Assembly: GCA_033002965.1 (NCBI GenBank) | Contig: JAURVB010008978.1 | Span: forward strand, 1-64,000 | Origin: Piper betle | Taxonomy: Eukaryota; Streptophyta; Magnoliopsida; Piperales; Piperaceae | DNA: 64,000 nt | Direction: 5' to 3' | Part shown: positions 46,974 to 59,280 of the stretch, piece after piece | Position numbering within the stretch: the stretch's first letter is position 1 | Layout: every line of letters starts with the position of its first letter | Program-made: the position numbers and the translations under genes | Notes under the pieces: model-generated | Databases searched by the model: none | Told to the model about the DNA's origin: nothing | What the model saw: only the letters and a program-made list of their open reading frames with translations

Positions 46974-49106
46974 TTCGGGTCTTTATAATCCGATCGCCTT
47001 CCAGTTCATGGCGGTCAAATACTTAAGTCGATCAAGACTCCCACATAGTAATTTTAAAGGTGCGGCCGCGTGTCAGACTGAGTCAATTCCTTAACCCTGT
47101 TTGCAGTCAGTGCATGGTGGTCGAATCTGGGCTCAAGGCGACCAGAGTTGCCAATAAGGGAAAATATAACATTTCAAATAATTATACGGATCTGGATAGT
47201 TTATAAGTGAACTCGTAGCCGCAACCAACAATCCTAATCTGGACAAGAACATAAAATTATACATAAGTATAATTTTATTCGTGTAGAAATGCATGCAACT
47301 AAATAACTTTTATACATATATATATCACTATTAAAATTCAACAACATAAATCATGCCACAAATTAAGAAAATATTAAATATTAAATTGTCAACAAATCTA
47401 GTGAGATAATTAATTATATATGTGACATAATCATTTAAATTCTACTTTATGTTTTAAATTAATTATCTAAATCATAATTAACACTTAACAAATAATAAAA
47501 TAATTATTAACTTATGAACAAATATTTAATTACTATTATTAGCATATTCTCCTTTGAGACGATAATTACTTAACCACGGTCTTCATAATTTAGTTTATGG
47601 TTTTAAATATGTAAATAATTAAGTCATTCAATTAAATTATTTAAAATAATTTGTATTATCCTTATTCAAAGATATTACTAATACAATTATTTTAAATTAT
47701 TCAACTAAATAAAGTTTCAAACTTTATTTATTTTCATTATGCTATTTAGGTTCGACGCTTGTGATTTTTACACGATTATATTTTAATAACCCATTTTCTA
47801 CATTACTGACTCGTTATTAAAATAATCACTTTATTTACCTAATATTAAATTTAATATGGTAAAGTAAAATTCTTTATTTTATTAATTACTTATAATCATC
47901 TGATTTAAAATTAATCGCTTATAGTACATCGATTAATTATCGACCGTTTATCATTACCATATTTCTATTACTTATGTCAATGTCGATTTCATCTAATAAT
48001 TAATTAGTTTAGTAACTTTACCCATAACCCATAAAAATGATTATTTTTAAAGAGTTAATACGAGTTAGTATTATTTTTTAACTAGAGTCGGTATCGAGTC
48101 AACCCATATTTACAAAACTGCCATCTTCTTCTTCCCCAACGTCCTTCTTCTCCTACTTTCTTCTTTACAACAAAAAACAGGTCCCGGTGCCTTCTTCTTC
48201 AACCCAAAACCAGATCACTTCCTTCCCTAGCTGCTTCCCTTCCCTAGCAATCCAATTGGAAGCATAAAGCTCGTGCTTTACAGCAACTATCCACATCCAA
48301 ACTCTGTTATGCACCAAGACGCGACTCCTAGCCAGCAGCACTGCTAGGACTGCAAGGTGATCTTCGTCCGGCCAGCAACACCACTGGCAACTCTTCTCTA
48401 CTCCCTGCACGACAACCCAATGTCAAGGCTAAGCGTTGTGAGCATGCACGGCGTGAGCCTTGGTCGGTGAACTGGTATAGGTGTCTGGAATCAGCGTTCA
48501 TCCTTGAAATTCTACCCACAAACCTCTGTAACTCCACCACACATCGGCGGCAAGGGTCTAGGCGAGCCATCCCTTCAACCCAGCAGCTAGAGAGGTCGCC
48601 GGAGTTGTGAGTGGCTTCCTTGCAATTGTTTACAGTCGCCCATCCTTGCCCAAATTCTTGCACTCGTCGGCCATGGCGAATTTCAGTTTACAGTTTAATT
48701 TTAGTTGTTTATTGTTGATTTCAGACTTTATTTCTCATGTTCATCAAGCTTATTATCAATTAAAAGAATATTCATGCAAGAAAATTAAGAAGAGGGAGAT
48801 AGGAAGGAAACCCAAGCAAAGAGGAAGAAGTCGGCACCGGTAAGGAAGAGGAGAAGAAAATGCAAATGAAGGCGGCTAGGGTGAGGAGGACATCCCTTAT
48901 AAAAATGAAATGAAAATGTTGGCTAGGGTATGTGAAAACACCCCAACACCGTATTTCATTTAATCAAGTAAGCGAGTAAATAATAAAATATATTAATTAA
49001 CTGGGTAGGATTAACGAGGTAAAGAATATAATAATTCTCCAACGTTTGATCCTTCCCCGACTGAGTCGATTTTTTTCCACCATGTTTACAATCTCCCCAA
49101 CTTGAA

Positions 49107-49472
49107 AATATTTCATCCCCAAAATATCATAACGGGCAACAGAACAATCATGATTAATTTTATTTTTCCAGTATCGGTTCATGCTACCACAATTACAAGA
49201 ATCTTATGCCATGGATAGGCTAGGGTATTTCCTTGCTATTTCTTGTTCAGTCTCCCATGTAGCTTCCTCTGACCCCTGATTTTTCCACAATACTTTTACC
49301 AATGGAATTTCCTTGTTCCTGAGTGTCTTTATTTCCCTTGCCAGGATGCGAATCGGCTTTTCCTTGTAGGAAGTCTTCAAAATTTGTGATTATATGATCT
49401 TCATCTCGTACACATTTCCTTAGCATTGACCCATGGGAAACATTGTGTATGCCAGCTAGGCTTAGTGGTAGT
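49107..49472 (-). pseudogene. pol: gypsy pol C-terminus (integrase end and chromodomain-like)
   Basis: The minus-strand sequence matches 63190-63470, where the frame is open: '[12 protein letters not shown]'-type motif, the acidic linker and '[20 protein letters not shown]'-type chromodomain-like end. Here the frame is broken. The preceding CCAAGTTGGGGAGAT (49106-49092) is the polypurine-tract region. The gene is split at 49472 by a solo family A LTR and resumes at 55896. Confidence 0.85.
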
Positions 49473-51867
49473 CGTAAACCCCATGACTCGAGTCAGAGTT
49501 TTACGTTATCAAACTAGTCGGTTCAACCTTTGGTTCGAGTTGAGTCAGTTTCATGAACTGCGTGCTGAGTCGAGGACAGCCTTGAGTTATGAGCGATGAG
49601 AGTTAGGTGTATTGGAATATATGATGATAACGTTGAAAAGATGGTGAGAAATGAGTTATCAGAATATATGAAAGTATGCATTATTTTTCTTTTTATATGT
49701 TTGATCGTAGAAGTAGTTTTAGGCCGAATAACGCATTAGGATGCGTTAGATCATATTTGGGTCGGTTATTAGTAATAGAGCATGTCATATGGATGTTGTG
49801 GTGTTTGTTTTATTTTATGGGATTTTTCCATATTTTTCTAGACTTTTTTTAGGATTTATTACGAACTAGTTATTATTTTGACTCAAGTAAGAATCGAGTC
49901 AATACTTATTTACGAATTTGCCATTGGGGGTGTTTTTCTCCATCCTAACACCTTTCCCCTTCCAAAACCCTAGCCACTGCCACCCTTGAGGTTGCCGCCA
50001 CCACCGCTGACGCCGCACTACAGCGGATTGATGCCGCGCCGCCTTGCCGTGTCGTCGCCGTGCCACACCAACCAACCCTGGCCACCGTTTTGCCGCCACG
50101 ATGCTGGAATCGCCCCACAAGCCACAACGCTCCCCTGTCTATTCATCCATGCCGAGCTGCCACCACCGTGACCCCAACGACCATCCCCTTAACCTCCCTG
50201 ACATTTCCTCCTTACCTAGCGCCGCCATCAAAGCCGGCCATGGGCCTGATCGAAGCAACCGACTTCCTCGACCGAACTCGATGCCGCCACCGTCAGTCAT
50301 TGCCACCTCAGTCGCCCTTGCCATCACCACTATTGGGACGAGCTCGCCGAGCTGGTGCTAACTCTTACCCCCGATTGCCCCGCCGGAATAGTCACCGGAA
50401 AACCACCGGGACAGTCACCAGAAAATTGTCGGAAGTCACCGGAAAAAACGGATTCACCGAAATTTATCAGAAATCACCTGATCTTTCGCTGAATCCCTCC
50501 GATCGAACCCTATCGAACATCGGACACCATAGGGTGCCGAATTCAAGCCACGAGTCACGCAAGGTATAATTTATTCTAATTTAATTATTTAAAGGTACTG
50601 ATTATTAGAATTGCATACCAGGATTGGGGAATTGTGTGTTGTAATTATATATATATAAATGTAGATTTGATTAAGGATAAAATATGAAATTTGTTTGATT
50701 GAGGTGTTAAAAATGGAAGCTAAGAAACTAATTAGGGTAACTGAGTAATAATCATGATCTAATGCAAACTAGACTAAGTAGACTTGCTAGAATTGACATA
50801 GGTTGATGTGATTGGATTGATGCGTGATGGATGTATGTGTGATATATGGTGTATGACTGCATCATGAGCTGGCATTAGTATTTAGTTTTGATGTGTAGGT
50901 ATGGAGTAGGAGCTCGTCGCCTAGGCACGAGGACCCAATTGGATCTTCTACTGGGTCCGTTTAGGACTCGTTCTCTGTTTTACGCTATTCTATTGTGTAT
51001 TTGATTTATCATGTGTAGGACGAGTTAAGTGGCATTTTATCGGCCACAAGTTTTATCCCATTTAACTCGGCCAGTTAGCCAACAGTTTTCTGGATTCATA
51101 ACCCTTGAGGTTGAGATCCCTCAAGTCAATTTTCAAAATTAAGATCCACCGGAAGTTGCCTTCGGGCCTATTGTATAAATCTCAACCTAGACACATATAT
51201 ATGTATAGTTTTTGCGTTTGCGGTGAGAGACCGAATGAGGGAAATCCAATTGCCGTGCTACGCGAGCGGGCACGTGTGAGTCAATAGTGGGCTCTAGAAT
51301 GGTGTGCGGGCCGTTTCATTCCCAAGGGATCCTGGCAACTCCACATTTGAGTTCCTCAAACCAGGAGAAGTGTGGAGGTTCACGGGTATTGCAATGCAGC
51401 GCATGTCTAGACTTGTGGTTTCAAAGTGTACTGAAGGCGCATGCCTGAGAGTACTCGGCCCCTGTACTCAGGGCCAGGAGCAATACGGAGGACGTAGAGG
51501 GCTGAGATGACTGAGAATGAATTGCCACTGAAGAGATAGAGGAAATGGCCAATGAAAGAGAATGATATGGAAAGGGGATGTTGTCGACCCGAGGACGACA
51601 ACTCCCATATATGCACTGATGAGAATTCTTGAGAAAGTATATGGTTTTCATTCAACAAGAGAGTTTGCTCTCTTATGTCAGATTGATATTAGTTATTTTC
51701 TGGGCTGGTAACATTCGTTACTGACAGTTTTTCTATTTATATGTAGGTGAGAAATGCATGGCATGAAAGATGTCAGGACTGCGGAGTAGCACGGAATCGT
51801 GCACACATGTACTTGCCGCATGTATTGTATAATGATGGTGTGTTAGTGTTGTGTAAATGATAATTAT

Positions 51868-54800
51868 TGTAAAGACCGTGAAAAAAAGGGATGCAAACGC
51901 AGTTCGGGAAGGACTGAACATGTTATATCCAATACCCGGTTAATTATTATATTTTATTATTTACCCGGCTACCCGGTTAAATGAAATACGGGTGTTTTCA
52001 CATACCCTAGCCGTCATTTCATTTTATTTTATGAAGGACGTCCTCCACCCTAGCCTTCACTCGCATTTTCTTCTCCTCTTCCTTACCGGCGTGTCTTCTT
52101 CCTTGCTTAGGTATTCTTCCTATCTCCCTCTTCTTAATTTTCTTGCATGTATATTTTAATTTGATAATAAAATTGATAAACATCAGGATTAAGGTCTGAA
52201 TTCAACAATAACAACTAAAACTAAACTGGAAAATGGAATTTTGCCATGGCCGATGAGTCTGAAGTTGGCAATGATAGGCGACTGTAAACAAAGATGTCAA
52301 GGCAGCCCTCACACCCCCGACGACCTCTCTGGCTGCTGGGTCGAAGGGTGGCATCGCCTTGTCCCTGGGTTCTGATGGGTGGCGGAATTTCAGTGGTTAT
52401 GGGCGGAGTTGTAGTGTGCGACGCTGTGGGAGATTCCAAACGTCCAAGCTCAGTTTGTTGGCCAAAGACTTATGTCGTGCATGCTCACAGCGCTTGGCCT
52501 TGATTTTGGGTTGTCATGTAGGGAGAAGGGAAGTGTTCCAGATGGTGCTGCTGCCCGGACGGAGTGCACCTTGCAGTCCCGGTGGTGCTGCTTGCCAGGA
52601 GTCGCTTGCCTTGGTGCAGAACGGAGTTTGACATGGATAGTTGCTTTAAAGCACAAGCTTTATGCTTCCAATTGGATTGGTAGGGAAGAGAGTGAAGGAC
52701 GTGGTCTGGTTTTGGGTTGAAGAGGAAGATATCAGGCCTGGTTTGGTGCAGGACGTCGCCTTGGATAGCTGCTGTAAAACAGGGACGTTTGGCTTTATCT
52801 TTGCCTGTTTTTATGTTGTTGTTGATGTCTTGTTGGGATGTTTATATGGTTGTTAAATTGGGTTGCTGGGGAATTGAAGAAGGATATGACTAGTGGTGGT
52901 GCCAAGGTCTTGTCAAGTGCAAAGAAGAAGGTAGGAGAAGAGAAGATGGCCATGGGGAAGAAGAAGAAGAGGAAGAAGATGGCAGTTTTGTAAATATGGG
53001 TTGACTCGATATCGACTCGAGTTAAAAATAAAACTAACTCATAATAAATCATTAAAAATAATTATTCTAATGGTTTATGGGTTAAAGATAATAAACTAAA
53101 TAATTATTGGACAAAAATGACATGAACATAAGTAATAAAAGACGGTAATGATAAACTGTCGCTAATTAATCGGCACACAACAAGCTATTAAATTAAATCG
53201 GACAGTGATAGGTAATTAATAAAATAAAAATTTTACCTTTACCATATTAAATTTAATGTTAGGTAAATAAAGTGATTATTTTAATAACGAGTTACTAATA
53301 TAGAAAATGGGTTATTAAACTATAGTCGGGTAGCAATCACTAGCGTCGAACCTAAATAGCATAATAAAAATAAATAAAGTTTGAAACTTCATACAGTTAA
53401 ATAAATTAAAATAATTGTAATAATAATATTTATGAATTAAAATAATACAAATTATTTTAAATAATTTGATTGAATAACTTAATAAATTAAATTTCGGTAA
53501 ATAATAGTAGTGATTAAAAATTATAATCGTCAACTAAATCATCAAGATCACAGTTAAGTAATTATTATCGCAAAGGAAAATTAAATACTTGTATATTAGT
53601 AATAATTATTTTATCAACTGTTAGGTATTAATTATGATTTAGATAATTAATTTAAAATGTAAAGTAGGACTTAAATGATTATATCACATGAATAATTAAT
53701 TATCTCACTAGATTTTTTGAGAATTTAATATTTAATATTTTTGAATTGTTACATGATATGTTGTCAAATTTTAATAATGATATATATATTAGACATTTAG
53801 TTGCCTGCATTTCTACTCAAATAAAATTATACTTATGTATAATTTTATATTCTCGTTGAGATTAGGATCATTGGTCGCAACTACGAGTTCGAAATATCCA
53901 TGTCAATATAATTATTTGAAATATTGTACTTTCCCTTGTTGGCAGCCCTAGTCAGCCTGAGCCTAGATTCGACCACCATACACTATAACACAATCGGGGT
54001 CAAGGAATTGACTAAGTCCGACATGGGGCCGCACCTTTAAAATTACTATGTGTGTCCGTATAATTATTTAAAATGTTGTACTTTCCCTTCTTGGCAACCC
54101 TGGTCAGCCTGAGCCCATATTCGACCACCATGCACTGTAACACAATCGGGGTTAAGGAATTGACTCAGTCCAACACGGGGCCACACCTTTAAAATTACTA
54201 TGTGTGTCCGTATAATTATTTAAAATGTTGTATTTTCCCAAACTAGTATAAGCATATAAAATGTTGTATTTCCCCAAACTACTATAACTATATGAAATGT
54301 TGTATTTTCCCAAACCGGTAGCCTTATCGGCACTAATCTTAGAATGAGCACGGAGACAATTTCTAATCTCAGAATGAACTGGGAGGCCATGACGAATCTC
54401 AGAATGAACTGGGAGACCATGACTAATCTCAAAATGAATTGGGAGACAATTTCTAATCTCAGAATGAACTGGGAGGCCATGACTAATCTCAGAATGAACT
54501 GAGAGACCATGACTAATCTCAAAATGAATTGGGAGACAATTTCTAAACTCAGAATGAACTGGGAGATCATGACTAATCTCAAAATGAATTGGGAGACCAC
54601 CTAATCTCAGAATGAGCTGGGAGACAATTTCTAAGCTCATAATGAATTGGAGACCATCACTAATCTCAAAATTTAATTCGGAGACCACCTAATCTCAGAA
54701 TGAGCTGGGAGACAATTTTTAATCTCAGAATGAACAGGGAGACCATGACTAATCTCAAAATGAATTGGGAGACCACCTAATCTCATAATGAGCTAGGAGA

Positions 54801-55413
54801 CATTTTCTTATCTCAGAATGAACTAGGAGACCATGACTAGTCTCAAAATGATTTGGGAGGCCACCTAATCTTAGAATGAGCTGGGAGACGATTTCTAATC
54901 TGAGAATGAGTTGGGAGATGACTTTTACTAATCTCAGAATGACTTGAGAGACAAATTACTTATCTTAGAATGACCTGAAAGATAATTACTAAAGACTTGT
55001 GTAATAATAATATTAAAACGAGTGAAATGATAATAGGGATTATATTGACTTGTTTCATTTAATTATGTGGCTTAGTGGTTTTATCACTAACGCGGAATTG
55101 CCTCCGCAGGTGAGTAGCATTGGACTGAAGAATAGATGTGTGGTTGGTGGTTCTTTTACCATGATAGGTATGGTGAATCGATAATAAAAATTGGACTTCC
55201 TTATTATTCTCTAGTGTTATAAATGTGGCTATGGAAAACGGTTCGAGAGTGTGGGACAACTATTTTATATTTTAGAGAACATGATTTATTATTATGATTT
55301 ATATTATATGTTGCGAGACTTATTTGCTATATTTCAATTCATGTTTTGGAATGTTACATTTACATTACCTATATTTTTATATAACACCCGGACCGATCAG
55401 GCGGGTCGTTACA
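51868..55413 (+). mobile_element. Solo family B LTR (29/88-bp minisatellite variant)
   Basis: TGTAAAGACCGTG...GGGTCGTTACA, 3546 bp, inserted in the family A LTR with flanks ATTAT and TTTAT. It contains duplicated 'ggtcaaggaattgactcag' blocks (53940-54215) and a minisatellite (54345-54990). Confidence 0.9.
54345..54990. repeat. LTR minisatellite, CTAATCTCAGAATGA type
   Basis: About 29-bp units such as 'ctaatctcagaatgaactgg', with higher-order grouping; the reverse complement of the arrays at 58760-59280 and 59735-60510. The 178-residue ORF across it is just the repeat read through. Confidence 0.92.
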
Positions 55414-55895
55414 TTTATGATGTGTTTGTTTAGATTAATTGCTTATTATGAAATGAACGGACAATTGTGAATGAGTAGGAAGCCTTGGAGTTCAGACTCT
55501 GCTCAGATGAAAACAAATGAGATAATGATGGGATGCCATGGTAGATTGTTATGTATTATATTGTTTTGATAAAATGTTTATATACCCTTGTCGTGGACAA
55601 GTTGGCCCTTATTGCACATTTAGGGAAACTCTGTCCGTTTTTTCATAGTAGGATATAATTTCTTTTGGTTTCTCATTTATTATTTTGTCTTGTTTTGCTT
55701 GCACGTCATGGCATGCATGTAGGACCGCGTTAGAATCCAATTGTCCCATCCATGCATTTTACGTTTGCATCTCCATTTTAAGACGCTATGTACAGATCCA
55801 GGTCGGCTTAACCGAATCCAGTAGATTAACGAACGGTTCGATTGCCAGTAACATTTCTGGGTTGGTTCACGGGTGAGCCAAAACGGGGTGTTATA

Positions 55896-57033
55896 GTAAT
55901 GCTAGTCTATATGCACAATTTCCAACTCAATCCTGGATTGGGAATGGTCTTATGAATCTTGGCTTCAACTTCCCTGATGTTCTAAATCTGATCATCCCCT
56001 TCCTAGGAGATGTCTTTAGGTACACAAACTCCCCAACTTGGAACTCTAGATCCCTCCTTCGAGTGTCAACATAACTCTTTTGTCGATTCTGAGCTGCTTT
56101 AAGCCTTTGCTAAATGAGTTTCACCTTTTTAGTTGCTTCTCTCACCATCTCTTGCCCAGCTATGATTTCTTCGGTAGACTCCAGCCAGCACGATGGAGAT
56201 CTGCAGGGCCTACCATATAAGGCTTCAAATGGTGCCATCCCTTTACTGGCTTGGTAAGAGTTATTGTAGGTAAATTCGTCCAAAGCTAAGGGTTTCTCCT
56301 AGTGAAGAATGCAAGCTCTTAACAAATCTTCCAAAATTTGAATACTCCTCTCACTCTGACCATCAGCTTGGGGATGATATGTTGTACTCAACATGATTTC
56401 GGTCCCCATGGCTGTTTGGAAAGCTTTCCCAGAAATGTGAGGTGAATAGGGATCTCAGTCGGAGACTATCTCCTTTGGAATCCCAAGCAACTTGACAATA
56501 TTGTCGACATACAATCCTGCCAAGTATTCTGCTGTCCTCATTGATTTCGGGGGATGAAGTGAGCTACCTTAGTTAGTCAGTCCACAACCACCCATATGGA
56601 GTCATGCTTCTTTTGAGTCCTTGGGATCTTTGCAATAAAATCACATGTGACACGCTCCCATTTCCAAGTTGGTATTTCTAAAGGTTGCAACAGTCCTCCA
56701 GGTAGTTGATGTTGGGCATTGATTTGTTGGCAAGTTTGACACTTAGAGACAAAATCCACAACACCCCTCTTTATCCCAATCCACCAGTAGGTTCGCTTTA
56801 AATCCTCATACATTTTGGTAATTCTAGGGTGTATCGAGAACTTTGAGCGATGAGCCTCCTCCAAGATATTCTGTCTTAGTGCATCATCCTTGGGTACACA
56901 CAACCTTCCTATAAAGCTAATCACACTATTGGAATCAGCTACAATGTCAAGAATCTTGTTCAACATTTCATTCAGCTCCTCATCACCCATTTGTGTTAGG
57001 TTGACATGATCAACTAAATCATTGGAAATAACC
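55896..57033 (-). pseudogene. pol: gypsy pol: integrase zinc domain and core
   Basis: Integrase of the minus-strand family B element. The HHCC zinc domain is intact at about 56860-56700 ('EEAHRSKFSIHPRITKMY', 'KCQTCQQINAQ'), followed by 'LQPLEIPTWKWERVTCDFI' and 'DSIWVVVD', the start of the catalytic core. The rest of the core (56576-55900) is recognisable in fragments but full of stops. Upstream RT and RNase H are missing because a family B LTR begins at 57034 within the sequence 'ISNDLVD'. Continues leftward at 49472. Confidence 0.9.
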
Positions 57034-57110
57034 TGTAACGACCCGCCATGTTTCACGATATTGTGGGCCTTACTAGCCAGGTGTTACTCAAAATTTAACA
57101 AAACAAACCC
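57034..57110 (-). mobile_element. Family B LTR edge (outer of a stack)
   Basis: TGTAACGACCCGCCATG with 'ttgtgggccttactagccagg', the same subtype as 1121 and 44609. Only about 77 bp remain before another LTR edge at 57111. Confidence 0.8.
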
Positions 57111-58307
57111 TATAACGACCAGTCCTAACCGGACCGGGTGTTACTTAAAAGGTTACATGAATAACATGAAAGAAAATAAGTCTAGCATTTCTAACTCAAA
57201 AGAACTTATGTTTCAAACGACAATGTATGAAATTATTATCCCAAAGTCTTGGACCATTTACCATAGCCACATTTATAACACAAAAAAGTAAAAAAGAAGT
57301 CCGCTTATTATCTGTTCACTACCTGAGTTGATAGAAGAACCACCCAGTCGTCTCTTAACCTTTAGTTGCAGCCGCTAACCTGCGGAGGCAATTTTGCGTC
57401 AGTGATTAAACACTAAGCCTTATAATTAAATAAAACAAGTCCATAAACTCCTTATCAATATCTATAATATTGGCTGTTGTGACCATTCCAACATGTCCAT
57501 TTATTAGCTGATGGTTCAACCCACTATGTCTATTAGTTGGCTGATGGGTCTGTCCACCATGTCCATCTATTGGCTGATGGGTCAGTCTATCATGTCCAAT
57601 ACCGGCTGGCGAGTCTAATTCACCATGTCCGTTATCGGCTGGTGACTCCAATCCACCATGTCCGTAATTCGTTGGCGAGTCCAATCTCCCATGTCCAATT
57701 TATTGGCTGATGAGTCAGTCCATCGTGTCCATTATAGGCTGGTGAGTCCAATCCGCCATGTTCGTTATCGGCTAGTGAGTCCACTCCACCATGTCCGTAA
57801 TTGGATGGAGAGTCCAATCCACCATGTCTAATTTATTGGCTGATGGGTTAGCCCATCATGTCCATTACCGACTGGCGAGTCCAATCCGCCATGTCCGTTA
57901 TCGACTGGTGAGTCCAATCCACCATGTCCGTAATTGGCTGGCGAGTCCAATCTGCCATGTCCAATTTATTTTATTATGGGTTGTCAAGTCCTTTCTGATA
58001 TGTCCATTATTAGATTATGAAGGGCATAGCCTGTGTCGGATTGAGTCAATTCCTTGACCCCAGGTTGCACTCGGTGCATGGTGGTCGAATATGGGCTCAG
58101 GCTGACCAGGTTGTCCACAAGGGAAAATACAACATTTTAAATAATTATACGGACCTGAAAATTTGGTGAAGAACCCGCAACTATAATCTTATCTGTCAAA
58201 TGTACTCACAACCTATCGAGAGGATGTTTCATTTAACTACAGAACTTTCCTTCATATTAAAGAATATGTGTAGAATTCTAGAAGTCATTACATTAAATTT
58301 TATAAAT
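57111..58307 (-). mobile_element. Family B LTR part with 33-bp minisatellite
   Basis: TATAACGACCAGTCC edge, the 'gcggaggcaatt' block, the 33-bp minisatellite, then the 'gattgagtcaattccttgacc' and 'tggtggtcgaatatggg' blocks. Interrupted at about 58308 by another LTR edge. Confidence 0.82.
57490..57965. repeat. LTR minisatellite, 33-bp units
   Basis: Units of about 33 bp such as 'ggctggtgagtccaatccac' followed by 'catgtccgtta'. Not related to the other LTR minisatellites. Confidence 0.9.
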
Positions 58308-58707
58308 ATTTAACGACCCACCCGACCAAACCGGGTGTTACTTAAAAATATAGGTAATGTAAATGTAACATTCCAAAACATGAATTGAAATAGAACAAAT
58401 AAGTCTCACACCATATAATATAAATCATAACAATAAATCATGTACTCTAAGATATAAAATAACTATCCCACATTCTCGGACCATTTCCCTTGGCCACATT
58501 CATAACACAAGAGAATAATAAGGAAGTCCAATTTTTATTATCCGATTCACCATACCTAGGTTGGTAAAAAAACCACCAACCACATTTCTATTCTACAGTC
58601 TAATGCTCGCTTCACCTGCGGAGGCAATTTCGCGTTAGTGGTAAAACCACTAAGCCGCATAATTAAATAAAACAAGTCAATATAATCCTCGTTATCATTT
58701 CACTCAA

Positions 58708-58755
<48 letters not shown>

Positions 58756-59280
58756 ACAAGACTTTAGTAATTATCTCTCAAGTCATTCTGAGATTAGTAA
58801 TTTGTCACTTACGTCAATCTAAGATTAGTAAAGATCGTCTCCTGCTCATTCTGAAATTTGAAATCGTCTCCCAGCTTATTCTGAGATTAGTTGGTCTCCC
58901 AATTCATTTTGAGATTAGTCATGGTCTCCCAGTTTATTCTGAGATTAGAAATTTTCTCCCAGCTCATTCTAAGATTAGGTGGTCTCCCAATTCATTTTGA
59001 GATTAGTCATGATTTCCCAGTTTATTCTGAGATTAGAAATTGTCTCCCAGCTCATTCTAAGATTAGGTGGTCTCCCAATTCATTTTGAGATTAGTCATGG
59101 TCTCCCAGTTCATTCTGAGATTAGAAATTGTCTCCTAGTTCATTTTGAGATTAGGTGGTCTCCCAATTTATTTTGAGATTAGTCATGGTCTCCCAACTCA
59201 TTCTGAGATTAGAAGTTGTCTCCTAGGTCATTTTGAGATTAGGTGGTCTCCCAATTCATTTTGAGATTAATCATGGTCTC
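58308..59280 (-). mobile_element. Family B LTR part, 29/88-bp minisatellite variant
   Basis: TTTAACGACCCACCCGACC edge, conserved left block, (ATT)n run (58709-58754) and minisatellite (58760-59280), then cut by the next LTR at 59281. Confidence 0.85.
58709..58754. repeat. (ATT)n microsatellite
   Basis: About 46 bp directly before the minisatellite; a shorter run sits at the same place in the next LTR (about 59677). Confidence 0.95.

Larger units (their letters stand above)
44609..46987 (-). mobile_element. Solo family B LTR (CCGGCCGTAG variant)
   Basis: TGTAATGACCCGTC...CTTTATA, 2379 bp, close match of the LTR at 1121-1913. The host LTR sequence resumes at about 46988 with 'ttcatggcggtcaaatac', which matches the uninterrupted copy at 38640-38690. 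Flanks ACCCC and ATCCG are a poor duplication, so the exact right edge is uncertain by a few bases. Confidence 0.82.
43949..49090 (-). mobile_element. Family B LTR (3' LTR of a minus-strand element), with nested LTR
   Basis: The plus strand starts TGTAATGACCCGCCCGAACC and ends ...TTTACA at 49090. It is interrupted at 44609-46987 by a second family B LTR. The polypurine tract and pol to the right show it is a 3' LTR. It cuts the family A RT. Confidence 0.87.
49473..55895 (+). mobile_element. Solo family A LTR with nested family B LTR
   Basis: CGTAAACCCCATGACTCGAG...GGGTGTTATA. It sits inside the integrase gene, with flanks GTAGT and GTAAT (4 of 5), and the comparison with 63430-63470 shows one duplicated target of about 5 bp. 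Without the nested 51868-55413 its length is about 2.9 kb, as for other family A LTRs. Confidence 0.9.

Noticed and set aside
54152..54688. 178-residue ORF with repeated 'FEISHGLPVHSE'
   Set aside because: It is the LTR minisatellite read through; the 88-bp period shifts frame and gives the same peptide in several frames.
54345..54990. CRISPR-like array of ~29-bp repeats
   Set aside because: No unique spacers: units are contiguous diverged tandem repeats inside a plant LTR, with no cas-like genes.
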